Of a DNA stretch of 64,000 nt, positions 35,584 through 45,344 are shown one piece after another. The position numbers and the translations under genes are program-made. How positions within the stretch are numbered: position 1 is the stretch's first letter; each line of letters starts with the position of its first letter. This DNA is from Pseudoalteromonas sp. OOF1S-7. GTDB taxonomy: Bacteria; Pseudomonadota; Gammaproteobacteria; Enterobacterales; Alteromonadaceae. The notes beneath the pieces were generated by a model that was not told the DNA's origin, did no database searches, and worked only from the letters and a program-made list of their open reading frames with translations. The stretch lies in the NCBI RefSeq assembly GCF_022347765.1, contig NZ_JAKRFZ010000003.1, forward strand, positions 1 to 64,000, read 5' to 3'.

Positions 35584-37776
35584 CTAATAGTTAATATGCA
35601 GGCTCAGCTCAACGGTTCTTGGTGAGGCAATGGCAGCCTGCGCCGGGTAAAAAATATCTGCCCAGGGTACATAGGCTTCGTTTAGCAGGTTGCGCACATT
35701 GAGGTTGATCCTGGCGTGCTCAAACTGATAGGCGGCGAACAGGGTAACCGTTTCATAGCGTGCAAAGGTCACTGAATTTTGAAAGTTACCGTAGCGGTCA
35801 CTGACATGGCGCACACCACCGCCAATCTCCAGCGGTAAGCCCATAATCTGATCCCAGCTAAACCAGGCGTTGGCCACAATTTCAGGCACATTCGGTGGAA
35901 TATGCCCGCTGGCATTGACGCCAAAATCCGGATCGACAAAGGATTCATAGCGGGCGTCGGTATAGGCAATATTACCTCCCAAGCGAAAATGCTCGGTTGG
36001 CTGGCTGGTGATGGCCAGCTCCAGTCCACTTGCCACATGAGTCCCTGAGTTGCCCACGGTATCGTGGGATGTGAGCAGCAGGATATTGCGCCGCGCGATA
36101 TCGAACCAGGCTACGGTCAGCTCGCTCTGCCATGCGCTCAGTAGTGCTTTGATGCCAAATTCGTACTGACGAATATCGGTGAAATCAAAGTTCTCATTGG
36201 CATTGACCAGGTAAATATTAGATCCCACAGGGTCGTGTCCGGTGCTCCAGTGGGCATACGCGCTAAGCGATTCGCTGAGTTGATAGCTGGTGCCCAGCTG
36301 ATAGGCAAGTGGCGTAAAGGTGCGTTCAAAACTGTCATCGGCAAGAAAATTGCCAGATACGTCATAATTGTCCCGGTCCAGCCGGATGTGGTCGCGGCGC
36401 AGCCCGCCAAACAGACGCCAGCCCGGGGTGACGGACAGGGTATTGTTAAGATAGATGCCCCACTGGCGAATGTCGGTTGGGCTGAGGTGTTTGTCTAAGG
36501 TGCCGAACTGACCGGCAACGGGGGCAAATAAAGAGACGCTGTCGCCCTCGGGAAAGCCCCTTTCGCGGCTAAAGTCGGTGGCTTTAAATTCCGCGCCAAA
36601 GGCCAGCTGGTGGGGCTGGTTCGCGATTTTGTGGCGATATACCACTTCAAACTTATTGCCATAAAAGGTGTGGTCGTGAAAAACAAAAAAACGGTCCCGC
36701 TCAACCAATCCGCTGGCCGGGTTAAAGACATAGCTTTCGGCGTTTTGCCAGGCGCGATCGGCTTTAAAATGGAACAGCGTATTGCTGAGCGACAGCGCGT
36801 CTGTGAGCTGCCAGTTGACACTCAGGCGCGACCACAGGTGCTCGGAGTCAGAGCGGCTGTCTGCCACATTGTAGTTGAGATAACGAGTTTGCAGATCCAG
36901 CACCCGATCGTCGGTGCTGGTGACGATGTCGCTGACCGGATCCCTGGCTGCATCAACCGGGACTAACGGGGTACCCCAGTAAGCAGGGAGGTCATCCTCC
37001 AGATAATCAAAGCTCACCAGCCAGCTGAGGTCCGCTGTGGGTTGCCAGAGCAGAGATGCTGTCGCATTGAGAGAATGAGACTGAGTCTGCGCAACCCAGC
37101 CATCGGACTGCGTTTTATTCACATCGACCCGCGCAGCAGCGCTTGACGACATGGGCAGGTTCAACCCTACTCCCCATTCCCGGGTGTCAAAGCGTGACTG
37201 AGATACAAAGGCTTCGCCGCTTACTGGCGCGTCCAGCTGCGGCTTACGGGTGATCATGTTGATCACACCGGATGCGGTGCCCTGGCCAAATTGTAGTGTG
37301 GCTGGCCCTTTGACGACCTCGATTTGTTGCAGGTTAAAGGTATTGTGGGGGCGCATGGTCATCGAAACCGGGCCGAGTTTAATGCCATCGCGCACTACAG
37401 AGACAGAATCGCGAATATAGCCACGCATGGCAAAGCTCGAAGGCTCGGCGGGTGACTCGCCCGATATGACGCCCACCAGGTTCTCGACTGCGCCGGTCAC
37501 TGAGGTCAGGCCGCGCGCACGCATGGTTTTACGTTCGATGACATCGATACTGAAGGGCAGATATAGCGTGCTCAGGTTAAATGGATTGGCACTGACTGGG
37601 GTGGTCTCCAGGTTCAGGTCGCGCACGGCCGAGCCACTGAGGGTGACATTGAGTAATTCATCGAGGCTCAACTCGAATAGGTCTGTTTCCTCGGTGGCTC
37701 GAATAGTGGCAGCAAATAGCCAGAGACAGCACAGCAGTAGCGCATGACAGGCCTTCAGCGCATGGGGTATTATCAT
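35584..37776 (-). CDS. TonB-dependent siderophore-type receptor
   Basis: 730 aa. Signal peptide about 1-27, a short acidic extension (DLFELSLDELLNVTLSG), a plug domain (AMRGYIRDSVSVVRDGIKLG, VEVVKGPATLQFGQGTASGVINMITRKP-like segment) and a barrel ending in VELSLHINY, the expected aromatic terminus. The closest group is FhuE/FoxA-like ferric siderophore receptors. The start region (ATGATAATA preceded by ATGATTCTGA) only weakly resembles a Fur box. No siderophore synthesis genes are present, so a xenosiderophore role is possible. It converges with the kinase gene at 12 bases. Confidence 0.88.
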   Translation of the reverse strand: MIIPHALKACHALLLCCLWLFAATIRATEETDLFELSLDELLNVTLSGSAVRDLNLETTPVSANPFNLSTLYLPFSIDVIERKTMRARGLTSVTGAVENLVGVISGESPAEPSSFAMRGYIRDSVSVVRDGIKLGPVSMTMRPHNTFNLQQIEVVKGPATLQFGQGTASGVINMITRKPQLDAPVSGEAFVSQSRFDTREWGVGLNLPMSSSAAARVDVNKTQSDGWVAQTQSHSLNATASLLWQPTADLSWLVSFDYLEDDLPAYWGTPLVPVDAARDPVSDIVTSTDDRVLDLQTRYLNYNVADSRSDSEHLWSRLSVNWQLTDALSLSNTLFHFKADRAWQNAESYVFNPASGLVERDRFFVFHDHTFYGNKFEVVYRHKIANQPHQLAFGAEFKATDFSRERGFPEGDSVSLFAPVAGQFGTLDKHLSPTDIRQWGIYLNNTLSVTPGWRLFGGLRRDHIRLDRDNYDVSGNFLADDSFERTFTPLAYQLGTSYQLSESLSAYAHWSTGHDPVGSNIYLVNANENFDFTDIRQYEFGIKALLSAWQSELTVAWFDIARRNILLLTSHDTVGNSGTHVASGLELAITSQPTEHFRLGGNIAYTDARYESFVDPDFGVNASGHIPPNVPEIVANAWFSWDQIMGLPLEIGGGVRHVSDRYGNFQNSVTFARYETVTLFAAYQFEHARINLNVRNLLNEAYVPWADIFYPAQAAIASPRTVELSLHINY

Positions 37777-37893
37777 TCAGAATCATATTATTAAACTTAT
37801 GTTTACTTAGTGTAGCTCAGGATATCAAAGCCGTGTCAGTGCTTCTGTCAATTGCGCGCAACTTATTCGTCTGGCCCCGAAGGTGCTGTCATC

Positions 37894-39171
37894 TCATAAC
37901 AGGGGGAGCTGCAAAGTAAAACAGGCGCCTGACAGCGCATCCGAGTCACGGACACTGAGTTCCCCCTGGTGCCATTGCGCTATCCGCTGTGCCAGTGCCA
38001 GACCAAGCCCGAAACCACTGCGTTGTGTGTTGATTGCGCTGGTGGCGCGGACAAACGGCTTGAAAATATGTAGAGCGTCTGGTGGGGAGATACCCATGCC
38101 GTTGTCATGCACTGCCAGTATGGCGTGTTCGCCCTGGCAGGTTAACTCCAGCCGCACTTGTCCCCGGCCATATTTTTGCGCATTCCCCAGCAGGTTATTG
38201 AGCAATGTGCTGAGATAAAAGGCATCCCCGCTCAGTTGTACGGGCGTATCAGGGAGGATGAGGTCGATTGTCAGTGAGGACGTTTCAAACGCCGCGCAGG
38301 TTTTTTTGATCAGCTGGCACAAGTCGAGCGGCTGACTGGATCTGTTATGTATGGTCTGATCCAACCTGGCGTAATTCAGCAAAGTATCAATGAGCCTGGA
38401 GAGGGTATCCAGATCGCGGTTGATCCTGGCTTCATAGTGACGCCGTTTGTCGGGATCGGTGGTTTCTTCCAGTGTATCCATACCGAGACGGATCCGCGCC
38501 AATGGTGTGCGCAGCTCGTGTGACATGGCACCGCTGAGCAGTTTGACGTCCTGCACCAGGTACTCAATGCGTTCAGCCATGTGGTTAAAATCACGCTCCA
38601 GGTCGCGTAAATATAGTACAGATCCAACCTGTAGGCGTTGCGACAGGTCGCCGGCACCAAATTGCTGGGCAGCCCGACGTAGTCTGAGCAGCCGCAGTAA
38701 GAAGGGCAGCAGCCAGATCAGTATCAAGGCCATGACAGCCGCGTAAAACAAGCCCGTCAGCCACCAGGCCAGGCCACTGTGAGGTGCTACCTGGTCGCTT
38801 CGAATGACTAACAAATCATGGGTATTTGGCAGTCGATGCAAAAACAGTCGATGTTGATCGGTTTCCAGTTGGATCTGTTCATTGGCTTGTAACTTAGTTT
38901 GCAGTGCTGCGGGGAGCGGGAATGCCGCTGCCGGGACAATCTGTGGCTGCAAAAGCGACTGAGCAGGCCAGTGGTTCAGCAAAGAGTGCGGCGAATCTGT
39001 TGCAGCAACCAGGGCATGTATGTCCCGAGCCAGGTGCGCAAGCTGCGTCTGAGGCGTGTGTTGTAGCTGCTGGATTGGTGTGAAAACCTGGTAGAGGTGG
39101 TCAAACAGCCAGCTGGTGGCAATGGAAATGACCACGATGGCCAGCAGCAGTGACAGGGCAAAATGACGCAT
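37894..39171 (-). CDS. RstB-like sensor histidine kinase
   Basis: 425 aa. Membrane helices at about 4-22 and 136-158 bracket a ~110-residue periplasmic sensor; a HAMP-like segment then leads to phosphoacceptor His218 (AMSHELRTPLARIRLG) and an ATPase domain (DNGMGI, GFGLGLALAQRI). Start and regulator stop overlap by one base. Domain layout and companion regulator resemble RstB. It is last in the mipA-DUF3019-regulator-kinase operon. Confidence 0.88.
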   Translation of the reverse strand: MRHFALSLLLAIVVISIATSWLFDHLYQVFTPIQQLQHTPQTQLAHLARDIHALVAATDSPHSLLNHWPAQSLLQPQIVPAAAFPLPAALQTKLQANEQIQLETDQHRLFLHRLPNTHDLLVIRSDQVAPHSGLAWWLTGLFYAAVMALILIWLLPFLLRLLRLRRAAQQFGAGDLSQRLQVGSVLYLRDLERDFNHMAERIEYLVQDVKLLSGAMSHELRTPLARIRLGMDTLEETTDPDKRRHYEARINRDLDTLSRLIDTLLNYARLDQTIHNRSSQPLDLCQLIKKTCAAFETSSLTIDLILPDTPVQLSGDAFYLSTLLNNLLGNAQKYGRGQVRLELTCQGEHAILAVHDNGMGISPPDALHIFKPFVRATSAINTQRSGFGLGLALAQRIAQWHQGELSVRDSDALSGACFTLQLPLL

Positions 39172-39905
39172 TACCAGGTTTCCCGAACCAATTGATACCC
39201 CTGCCCCCAGACAGTTTTGATGCGAAAGGGCGCAACCGGGTTGTCACCGAGTTTTTTGCGTAACCGTGAGATGCGCAAATCGATGGAGCGATCAAATCCA
39301 TCGTATTCAAATCCGCGTAACGACTGGGTGAGGAAGTCCCGGGTGACCAGCTCGCCGGCTGACTTGGCTAACAGCCAGAGTAAATCAAACTCTTTGGACG
39401 AAACGTCAATCGTCTGGCCCTGTAAGGTCACGGTTCGGGCGCTTTTGTCCACTAACAGGCCTTGTATCTGGATACTTGCAGTATTCTGAGGGGCATCAGG
39501 TTCAGCATTGGTTGCGCCGTGGCGACGCAGTAGTGCACGGATGCGGGCGAGTAATACCCGTGCTCGCACCGGTTTGGTGAGGTAATCATCGGCACCCATT
39601 TCCAGCCCCAGCACTTCGTCCATATCTTCATCTCGTGCCGTTAGCATCAGAATTGGACCGGGATACTGAGGCCTGACCTGTTTACAAACGTCCAGTCCAT
39701 CCAAACCGGGCAGCATGCCGTCAAGAATGACCAGATCCGGATTCAGGTTCAGGATCTGCTGCGGAGCAGCATCGCCACGATGGCACAGGCTGACGGTAAA
39801 GGACTTTTCCGTCAGGTAGTCACAGATCCAGTGTGCCAGTTCGTGGTCATCCTCTATCAGTAACAGGTGTGTATTTGGTGTTGTTGTCATCAGAACATTC
39901 GCCAT
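39171..39905 (-). CDS. RstA-like OmpR-family response regulator
   Basis: 244 aa from the start at 39905; an ATG 15 bases on is an alternative. Receiver with phospho-acceptor Asp62 (LVILDGMLPGLDG) and Lys in YLTKPV, then a winged-helix effector (SSKEFDLLWLLA, GYQLVRETW). It overlaps the end of the DUF3019 gene by 16 bases and the kinase start by one. It probably controls its own operon, including the upstream outer-membrane protein gene. Confidence 0.9.
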   Translation of the reverse strand: MANVLMTTTPNTHLLLIEDDHELAHWICDYLTEKSFTVSLCHRGDAAPQQILNLNPDLVILDGMLPGLDGLDVCKQVRPQYPGPILMLTARDEDMDEVLGLEMGADDYLTKPVRARVLLARIRALLRRHGATNAEPDAPQNTASIQIQGLLVDKSARTVTLQGQTIDVSSKEFDLLWLLAKSAGELVTRDFLTQSLRGFEYDGFDRSIDLRISRLRKKLGDNPVAPFRIKTVWGQGYQLVRETW

Positions 39906-40276
39906 CTTACGCGTGTGTTTTTACTTTTATTATAGACCCAGGCATAGGTTAACTGGGTGCTGGCCAGCGTGTTTTGCTGGTTATCTTGCAGGGCAAAGCG
40001 TACATTTTGGTTGAATTTAAGCGCCAATGTCAGTGTGCCTGCCGTGGTCTTTTGCCAACATTTTAGCGGTTGTTCACGATTGGATTGAGTCAGGCAGTAG
40101 TGCCCCTGAGTATCGGCTTGCCAGTGGAGTGTCAGTTCGCTATGGCAGTACTCACCCTGGTGCAGCGCGACACATTGTTGCGGGCTCAGTGTCAGTGTCA
40201 CCGGCGTACTCGCATCGGCCGGGTAATGGACTAGGGTTATGCCAGTAAAGGCTAAGGTGAAGATAAATTTATGCAT
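39890..40276 (-). CDS. DUF3019 family periplasmic protein
   Basis: 128 aa from the ATG at 40274-40276 with AGGGG seven bases upstream; the seven-residue longer form lacks such a site. Signal peptide about 1-22 (YPADA). The mature part has four Cys (QQCVALHQGEYCHSE, HYCLTQ, KCWQK), so two disulfides are likely. This fits DUF3019, a family without known activity. It is placed between an outer-membrane MipA protein and a two-component system, so a role in envelope sensing is plausible but unproven. Confidence 0.8.
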   Translation of the reverse strand: MHKFIFTLAFTGITLVHYPADASTPVTLTLSPQQCVALHQGEYCHSELTLHWQADTQGHYCLTQSNREQPLKCWQKTTAGTLTLALKFNQNVRFALQDNQQNTLASTQLTYAWVYNKSKNTRVRWRMF

Positions 40277-40286
40277 TATCGGCCCC

Positions 40287-41144
40287 CTAAAAAACATAGC
40301 TGACGGACAGACCTAATCCCAGCGCGTTGCGACTGCGATTATCACCTCGTGCCAGATTACTCTGTATGATTGGGCTATCGACAATGGCGCTGGGGGTATG
40401 GTAGTAGCGTAAAGAGGCATCAAACAGCCAGTGCTCAGTGAGCGGATAGGTGACGCCGAGGTGCAGGCTGTGAGATAAGCCGCTACTGGCGATGTACTCG
40501 GGCAACCCGCTGATCCGGTTATTACTGTTATTCTCTGTGTTGTTGACGCCATAATAGTAATTCAGCATATCACCTGACAGATAATTAACCCGGTAAGCAC
40601 TGAACACATGCCAGTTTTTTATTGTCCAGTGTTTACTGATCTGCGAACTCATGTAAGCACCCCGGTCATCACTCAGTTTCGGGGTGGCAATTAACTGAAA
40701 TCGTAACCCGGACCAGATCCCACGAAAACGGACACCCAGATAATTAGTCGGATTTTTTGTAAAACGTAGCTCGGAGCCGTCCTGTTGAATGTATTTGGTA
40801 TCGGCACCTGAGTGTGCCGATGAGGCCAGAAAATCCACATCCCAGTGTGCGTTGCGATACAAGTTGTAGCCCACGCTGGTGCTGCCGAGAATATTATTGG
40901 GCCCGCCCGGGACTTCAACAAACAGCCCGTTATCCCATTCATAGGCACCATTGATAAAGTAACCCAAGCCCGCACTGGCATCGCCAAATGGGCCTTGTCC
41001 GGCAAAAGCGCCAACGCCAACCGCGATAAACCCTTTGCTCTCGGTGTGTGGGTCCTGTGGTGACTCTGCCGCCTGTAGTGTTTGACTTATCAGCCCGGTC
41101 AGAGACAAGCAGCCTGCCAGGGTACGTATCATTACCTTGTTCAT
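40287..41144 (-). CDS. MipA/OmpV family outer-membrane protein
   Basis: 285 aa from the ATG at 41142-41144, preceded by AGGA; the seven-residue extension upstream lacks a ribosome site. Signal peptide about 1-25. The beta-barrel pattern with Gly/aromatic alternation (GVGAFAGQGPFGD, GYFINGAYEW, LGLGLSVSYVF ending in Phe) matches MipA/OmpV. MipA in E. coli scaffolds murein enzymes; OmpV-like members are often stress-induced porin-like proteins. It is first gene of the operon with DUF3019 and RstA/RstB-like genes. Confidence 0.85.
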   Translation of the reverse strand: MNKVMIRTLAGCLSLTGLISQTLQAAESPQDPHTESKGFIAVGVGAFAGQGPFGDASAGLGYFINGAYEWDNGLFVEVPGGPNNILGSTSVGYNLYRNAHWDVDFLASSAHSGADTKYIQQDGSELRFTKNPTNYLGVRFRGIWSGLRFQLIATPKLSDDRGAYMSSQISKHWTIKNWHVFSAYRVNYLSGDMLNYYYGVNNTENNSNNRISGLPEYIASSGLSHSLHLGVTYPLTEHWLFDASLRYYHTPSAIVDSPIIQSNLARGDNRSRNALGLGLSVSYVF

Positions 41145-41317
41145 TGTTTTTATTCCTGTGGTCACATTTGATACGAACAGCTTAGCGAGCAGCTGAGGGG
41201 AAAACCGTAACAGTCACTACCAAAATGTATCAAAGTGTAGCGCAGGTTATATATAATTTAGGGACATACGTCTATCCCTCGAAATTGCCATTCTGGGTTA
41301 TAACGCACACCGTGTGC

Positions 41318-43165
41318 TTATTTCAGGACCGCCGGCTCGGGCATCGCATCGGTCACAGGTTGAGTCTGTAAGGTCAGCCTTAGCGCCAGGCCTGGTGTCA
41401 TCCGGTGGGCTGTTATCTGGCCTTGCTGAGCACTGATCAGTTGTGCGACCAGCGCCAGGCCAATCCCGGTTCCCTGAGTCGTGCGGGTTAGTTCATTGCC
41501 TCCCCGATAAAATAACTCAAATAGCTTATCACATTGCTGTTGCGACACACCGGGACCGTAGTCGCGGAACTCCAACTCCAGTTTGTCTCGACTGTGGTCG
41601 TTGCGTCTAAAGGTAATGTCGAGTTGTCTGCGTACCGGGTCGATGATGCCCTCGGCAGCAAAGAACTTGACGGCGTTTTCAGTAATGTTAATCACCACCT
41701 GCGCGAAGGCATCCTGATCAACTAACACGGCTGTCTCCTCAGACAAAGGAGACTCAATGACCATATTCAGGGTAAAGGCGTGTTTATCTAACAAGGTTGA
41801 CGTCTTTGAACGAATAATATCGGCCAGCATAGTGACTGGCACGTAATCGGGATTAACCTGGCTCAGCCCGTCCTGATTTTGATGATTTAACCGTGTCAGG
41901 AGCAGGATATTGTCGATCAGACGGCTTAGCCGTTCACTTTCACTGTGCATAAAGCCGTAATAGTCCTGCCGGGCATCCGACGAGACCACAGTACCTGAGC
42001 GCAGCATTTCGGCATACATACGAATGGCGGTCAGGGGGGTTTTGAGTTCATGGCTGACCGAAGACACAAAATTCATTCTTTGCTCTGCAAGCGCCAGCTG
42101 CTTGACACTCAGTCGATAAAATCCGTAACAAGCACCGAGAATCGTCAATATCAGCAACAGGGCAAACACACTGCTGTACAACATGGTCGGACTCATTGGC
42201 AAAGAATGGGTCGTAAAGTGCAGTGTGAAGTTGTTAAATGGCCAGCGCAGGGGGCTGCTATATATGAACTGTTCATGCAGCTCTGCGGGGATCTCGGTTT
42301 GCGCCAGGCGGCGAGCAGATGACTGAGAACGGGTAAATAAAAAATGCACAGGCTCCGGCTGAGCTGCCATTGCGTTATACAATGTGTTGGAGCCGCTTGA
42401 ACTATTTGCATCCAGCGTCAGTAGAACCGGGAGGTTAAACTGACTTTGGCTCAGATACTCACTGACAAGATTCAGTAAATAAGGCTCTCGCCTGACCAGG
42501 TAACCTTGTAACTTGCGCTGCGCGCCAACTTTGGGCAGACGATAGAAAATAAAGTAACCAGGCACATCAAACCACAGCTGGTACAGGCCGCTTTCTTTGC
42601 TTAACCCTTGCGACAGCTTACTCTGTAATGCTTCGGATTTCGCCAGGATCTGGTATATAAATTTTGCCCGATCGTAACGCTGTTGTAACTCGGGTGAGGC
42701 TTTCTTTTGCTCTGAACCAGGCTTCGCAATGTCTTTATCCGACAGGGGCTCTGGCCAGATTGGACTGTTGAACCGGCCTTGCGCATCAAACTGAAAATAA
42801 CCGACCAACCCCTGAATAGGGCGGGTGGCCGTTGGTCTGGCAGGATCCAGATGTGATAGCACTGAGGGCATCTGCAGGGTTGCGTCGGTGAGTGGGTTGT
42901 ACACCGCCTGATAGTAGTCAAATGCATTGACTGGCAGCGCATCGGTAAGCAATCGGCGTTTAAACATCTGGCGGTCAATTTGTAATATCAGATTGCGAGC
43001 CTGTTCCTGATAAGTGTGAAGCTGGTTCTGTTTAAGTTGTGCAAAACCAAAGTAGAGCACAATACCCAGTGGTAATAACAGGCATAGTAAAAAGGTATAG
43101 GCTTGCCAACGCAGTCGCTGTCTGCGTTGTGGATAGCTCATTAGTTGAGTGTTTTTAAACCACAT
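41318..43165 (-). CDS. OmpR-partner membrane histidine kinase
   Basis: 615 aa if it begins at MWFKNTQ (43163-43165), ten bases after the regulator stop; a longer form would overlap the regulator gene by 32 bases. Membrane helices at about 22-42 and 310-330 enclose a large (~265 aa) periplasmic sensor. Phosphoacceptor His372 is in SSVSHELKTPLTAI, followed by an ATPase domain (FRDYGPGV, GTGIGLALVAQLI). With the regulator it probably controls the divergent export operon starting at 44042. Confidence 0.88.
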   Translation of the reverse strand: MWFKNTQLMSYPQRRQRLRWQAYTFLLCLLLPLGIVLYFGFAQLKQNQLHTYQEQARNLILQIDRQMFKRRLLTDALPVNAFDYYQAVYNPLTDATLQMPSVLSHLDPARPTATRPIQGLVGYFQFDAQGRFNSPIWPEPLSDKDIAKPGSEQKKASPELQQRYDRAKFIYQILAKSEALQSKLSQGLSKESGLYQLWFDVPGYFIFYRLPKVGAQRKLQGYLVRREPYLLNLVSEYLSQSQFNLPVLLTLDANSSSGSNTLYNAMAAQPEPVHFLFTRSQSSARRLAQTEIPAELHEQFIYSSPLRWPFNNFTLHFTTHSLPMSPTMLYSSVFALLLILTILGACYGFYRLSVKQLALAEQRMNFVSSVSHELKTPLTAIRMYAEMLRSGTVVSSDARQDYYGFMHSESERLSRLIDNILLLTRLNHQNQDGLSQVNPDYVPVTMLADIIRSKTSTLLDKHAFTLNMVIESPLSEETAVLVDQDAFAQVVINITENAVKFFAAEGIIDPVRRQLDITFRRNDHSRDKLELEFRDYGPGVSQQQCDKLFELFYRGGNELTRTTQGTGIGLALVAQLISAQQGQITAHRMTPGLALRLTLQTQPVTDAMPEPAVLK

Positions 43166-43175
43166 CGCGATGCCG

Positions 43176-43865
43176 TTACTGAGTGTGCAATTGATAGCCT
43201 TCACCACGATGGGTGACCAGATGGCGTGGTGATTTAGGATCCTGCTCTATTTTTTTGCGCAACTTGGCAATATGAATATCGACCGTACGCGTATCTATGT
43301 CCCCCACGGTTTTATAGCCCCAAACCTGATGTAATAGCTCATCACGGCTGACGGGTTTGTTCTGACGTAGCAGGTAACTTAATAAACTGACCTCACGACG
43401 CGTGTACTTTACGGGCAGCTGATAAGATGTTCCGGTCAGTGTGTGTGGACAAACACTGACGTCTTTGCTCAGGATCAGCTCTCCGTCATGCTGGCTCCAG
43501 CCCGAGCGGCGTACCAGCGCATTGACGCGCAACACCAGTTCCGAGGTTGAAAAGGGTTTGGCCACATAGTCATCGGCGCCGAGGCTCAGGCCATTGATAA
43601 TGTCCTGCTCAGTGCTTTTGGCCGTCAACATCATAATGGGTTGCGTTGCAGAGGTTTGTCTGAGCGCTTCGCAGATCTCAAAGCCGCTCATTGATGGCAA
43701 CATGACATCCAGCAAAATACAGGCATAGTCGTTCTGTTGTGCACGCTTAAGGCCTTGTGCACCGTCCATTTCACTGTCGACGTCATAGCCATGAAAGACA
43801 AATAAATCGGTCAGACCACGCAGGATGGCTGGTTCATCTTCTACGATCAGCAGGGTGGGCTTCAT
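43176..43865 (-). CDS. OmpR-family response regulator
   Basis: 229 aa. Receiver with Asp53 (CILLDVMLPSMSG), Thr/Lys in MMLTAKS and VAKPF; winged-helix DNA-binding domain (YTRREVSLLSYLL, GDIDTRTVDIHIAKLRKKI, GEGYQLH). It is translated just before the kinase. The 176-base gap to the divergent adaptor gene contains CGTAAACTTTTGTAAAACC (about 43936), a direct-repeat pattern of the kind OmpR-type regulators bind, next to a possible promoter for 44042. Confidence 0.9.
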   Translation of the reverse strand: MKPTLLIVEDEPAILRGLTDLFVFHGYDVDSEMDGAQGLKRAQQNDYACILLDVMLPSMSGFEICEALRQTSATQPIMMLTAKSTEQDIINGLSLGADDYVAKPFSTSELVLRVNALVRRSGWSQHDGELILSKDVSVCPHTLTGTSYQLPVKYTRREVSLLSYLLRQNKPVSRDELLHQVWGYKTVGDIDTRTVDIHIAKLRKKIEQDPKSPRHLVTHRGEGYQLHTQ

Positions 43866-44041
43866 CTTGTTGTTATTCCCTTTTTAGTCGCGGCCAGTGA
43901 TGTGAAAAATCTAGCTGGTCCGGCGCCAAAGCGCACGTAAACTTTTGTAAAACCTGCGCCGTTTTATTTTACATAGCCTGCCTGTTGTCACGCCCATACG
44001 CCCACTAAAGTAGAGTGCATCGTCCCGTTGGAGAAGTCACC

Positions 44042-45319
44042 ATGGATATAGTGAGAACGAAGAAAAGCCCCCTGTTAAGACATAGAGGCAAAGCGATGAG
44101 TGCACTGGGCTTGGTTGTGATGGCCAGCCTGGCTGTGTTTTTTAACCGCCATACTAGCGCGACCAACCTGGTAGATAAAGCCCCGTTGTTGATTGATACC
44201 GTTCGCCGGGGCGAGCTAAAAGTCACGGTACGAGGCAGCGGCGTGCTGGTACCCGCTCAGATCCGCTGGATAACGACCCCGGTAGATGGCCGGGTGGAAC
44301 AGGTATTTAAGAAAGCCGGTGCGCAGGTAAAACAGGGGGATGTACTGCTGCAACTGAGTAACCCTGAACTGAAAGAGTCGCTTGAACAGGCGCGTTGGCA
44401 GCTACAGGCACTGGAGGCACAGATCCACGCGGAGCAGGTGACGCTGGAGTCTGCTTTGCTTGACCAGGAAATTGCGGTGATTGATGAAAAGCTAAACCTG
44501 GAACGCGCCGAACTGACCCTGGCTGCACAGGAAAAGCTGCTGGCTCAGGGGATCGTTGCCGTCTCTAAGATTGATTTTGAAGAAGTCAAAATCAATGTGG
44601 CCCAGTTTCGCCAGCGTTTTTTACTTGAGCAGCAGCGCCTTGATAAGCGGCGCGAAAACCTGGCAGCGCAGTTACGCGCTGGTAACGCAAGACTCAACAG
44701 TTTGCGCAAACAGGTCGAGCGCATTGAACAGCAGGTGAATGGGCTTACAGTGATAGCCACTATGGATAGTATTGTCCAGGCCATGCCTCTGGAGCCCGGA
44801 CAGCAGATCAGTGCCGGGAGTAACCTGGCTATGCTGGCCAGAAATGATCAGTTTGTTGCCCAGCTGCGCGTACCGGAAAGCCAGATCAAAGATGTACAGA
44901 TTGGTCAGGCTGTTGTGCTGGATACCCGGGCAAGTCAGATCAATGGCGCTGTACAGCGCATTGATCCGGCCGTCAGCGATAGCGCGGTGCTGGTGGAAGT
45001 TGCGCTCAGTGGAGCACTGCCCAAAGAAGTCCGTCCGGCCTTGAGTGTGGATGGGGTCATAGAGATAGCAACGCTTGCTGATACCTTGTTTGTTAAACGC
45101 CCGGTCATGGCCAGTGGATTTAGTCAGGCCAGCCTCTACCTGCTGGATCAGTCTGGCGAGCAGGCCAGTCGTCAGCCTCTGACATTTGGTCACATGTCCA
45201 GTCAGTACATTGAAATTGAACATGGTGCGACGGTCGGCACCCGTATCATTTTGTCGGACACGTCACACTGGCAGCACAGCAATGTGCGCTTTAGTCAGCC
45301 GTTTTCTGCGCAGTATTAG
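44042..45319 (+). CDS. Periplasmic adaptor (HlyD/MacA family), second module
   Basis: 425 aa from the ATG at 44042, eight bases after GGAGA; the upstream GTG at 44015 precedes that site. N-terminal anchor about 19-35, lipoyl half (VEQVFKKAGAQVKQGDVLLQL), long coiled coil (about 115-240), then barrel domains. It is the adaptor of the export module completed by the two following genes, divergent from an OmpR-type two-component system. Confidence 0.9.
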   Translation: MDIVRTKKSPLLRHRGKAMSALGLVVMASLAVFFNRHTSATNLVDKAPLLIDTVRRGELKVTVRGSGVLVPAQIRWITTPVDGRVEQVFKKAGAQVKQGDVLLQLSNPELKESLEQARWQLQALEAQIHAEQVTLESALLDQEIAVIDEKLNLERAELTLAAQEKLLAQGIVAVSKIDFEEVKINVAQFRQRFLLEQQRLDKRRENLAAQLRAGNARLNSLRKQVERIEQQVNGLTVIATMDSIVQAMPLEPGQQISAGSNLAMLARNDQFVAQLRVPESQIKDVQIGQAVVLDTRASQINGAVQRIDPAVSDSAVLVEVALSGALPKEVRPALSVDGVIEIATLADTLFVKRPVMASGFSQASLYLLDQSGEQASRQPLTFGHMSSQYIEIEHGATVGTRIILSDTSHWQHSNVRFSQPFSAQY

Positions 45320-45344
45320 CCCTCACTCTACAGGAGCACCGAGT

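Noticed and set aside
37777-37893. Fur box before the siderophore-type receptor
   Set aside because: ATGATTCTGAATGATAAT only loosely resembles the consensus and overlaps the start codon; not strong enough to list as a site.
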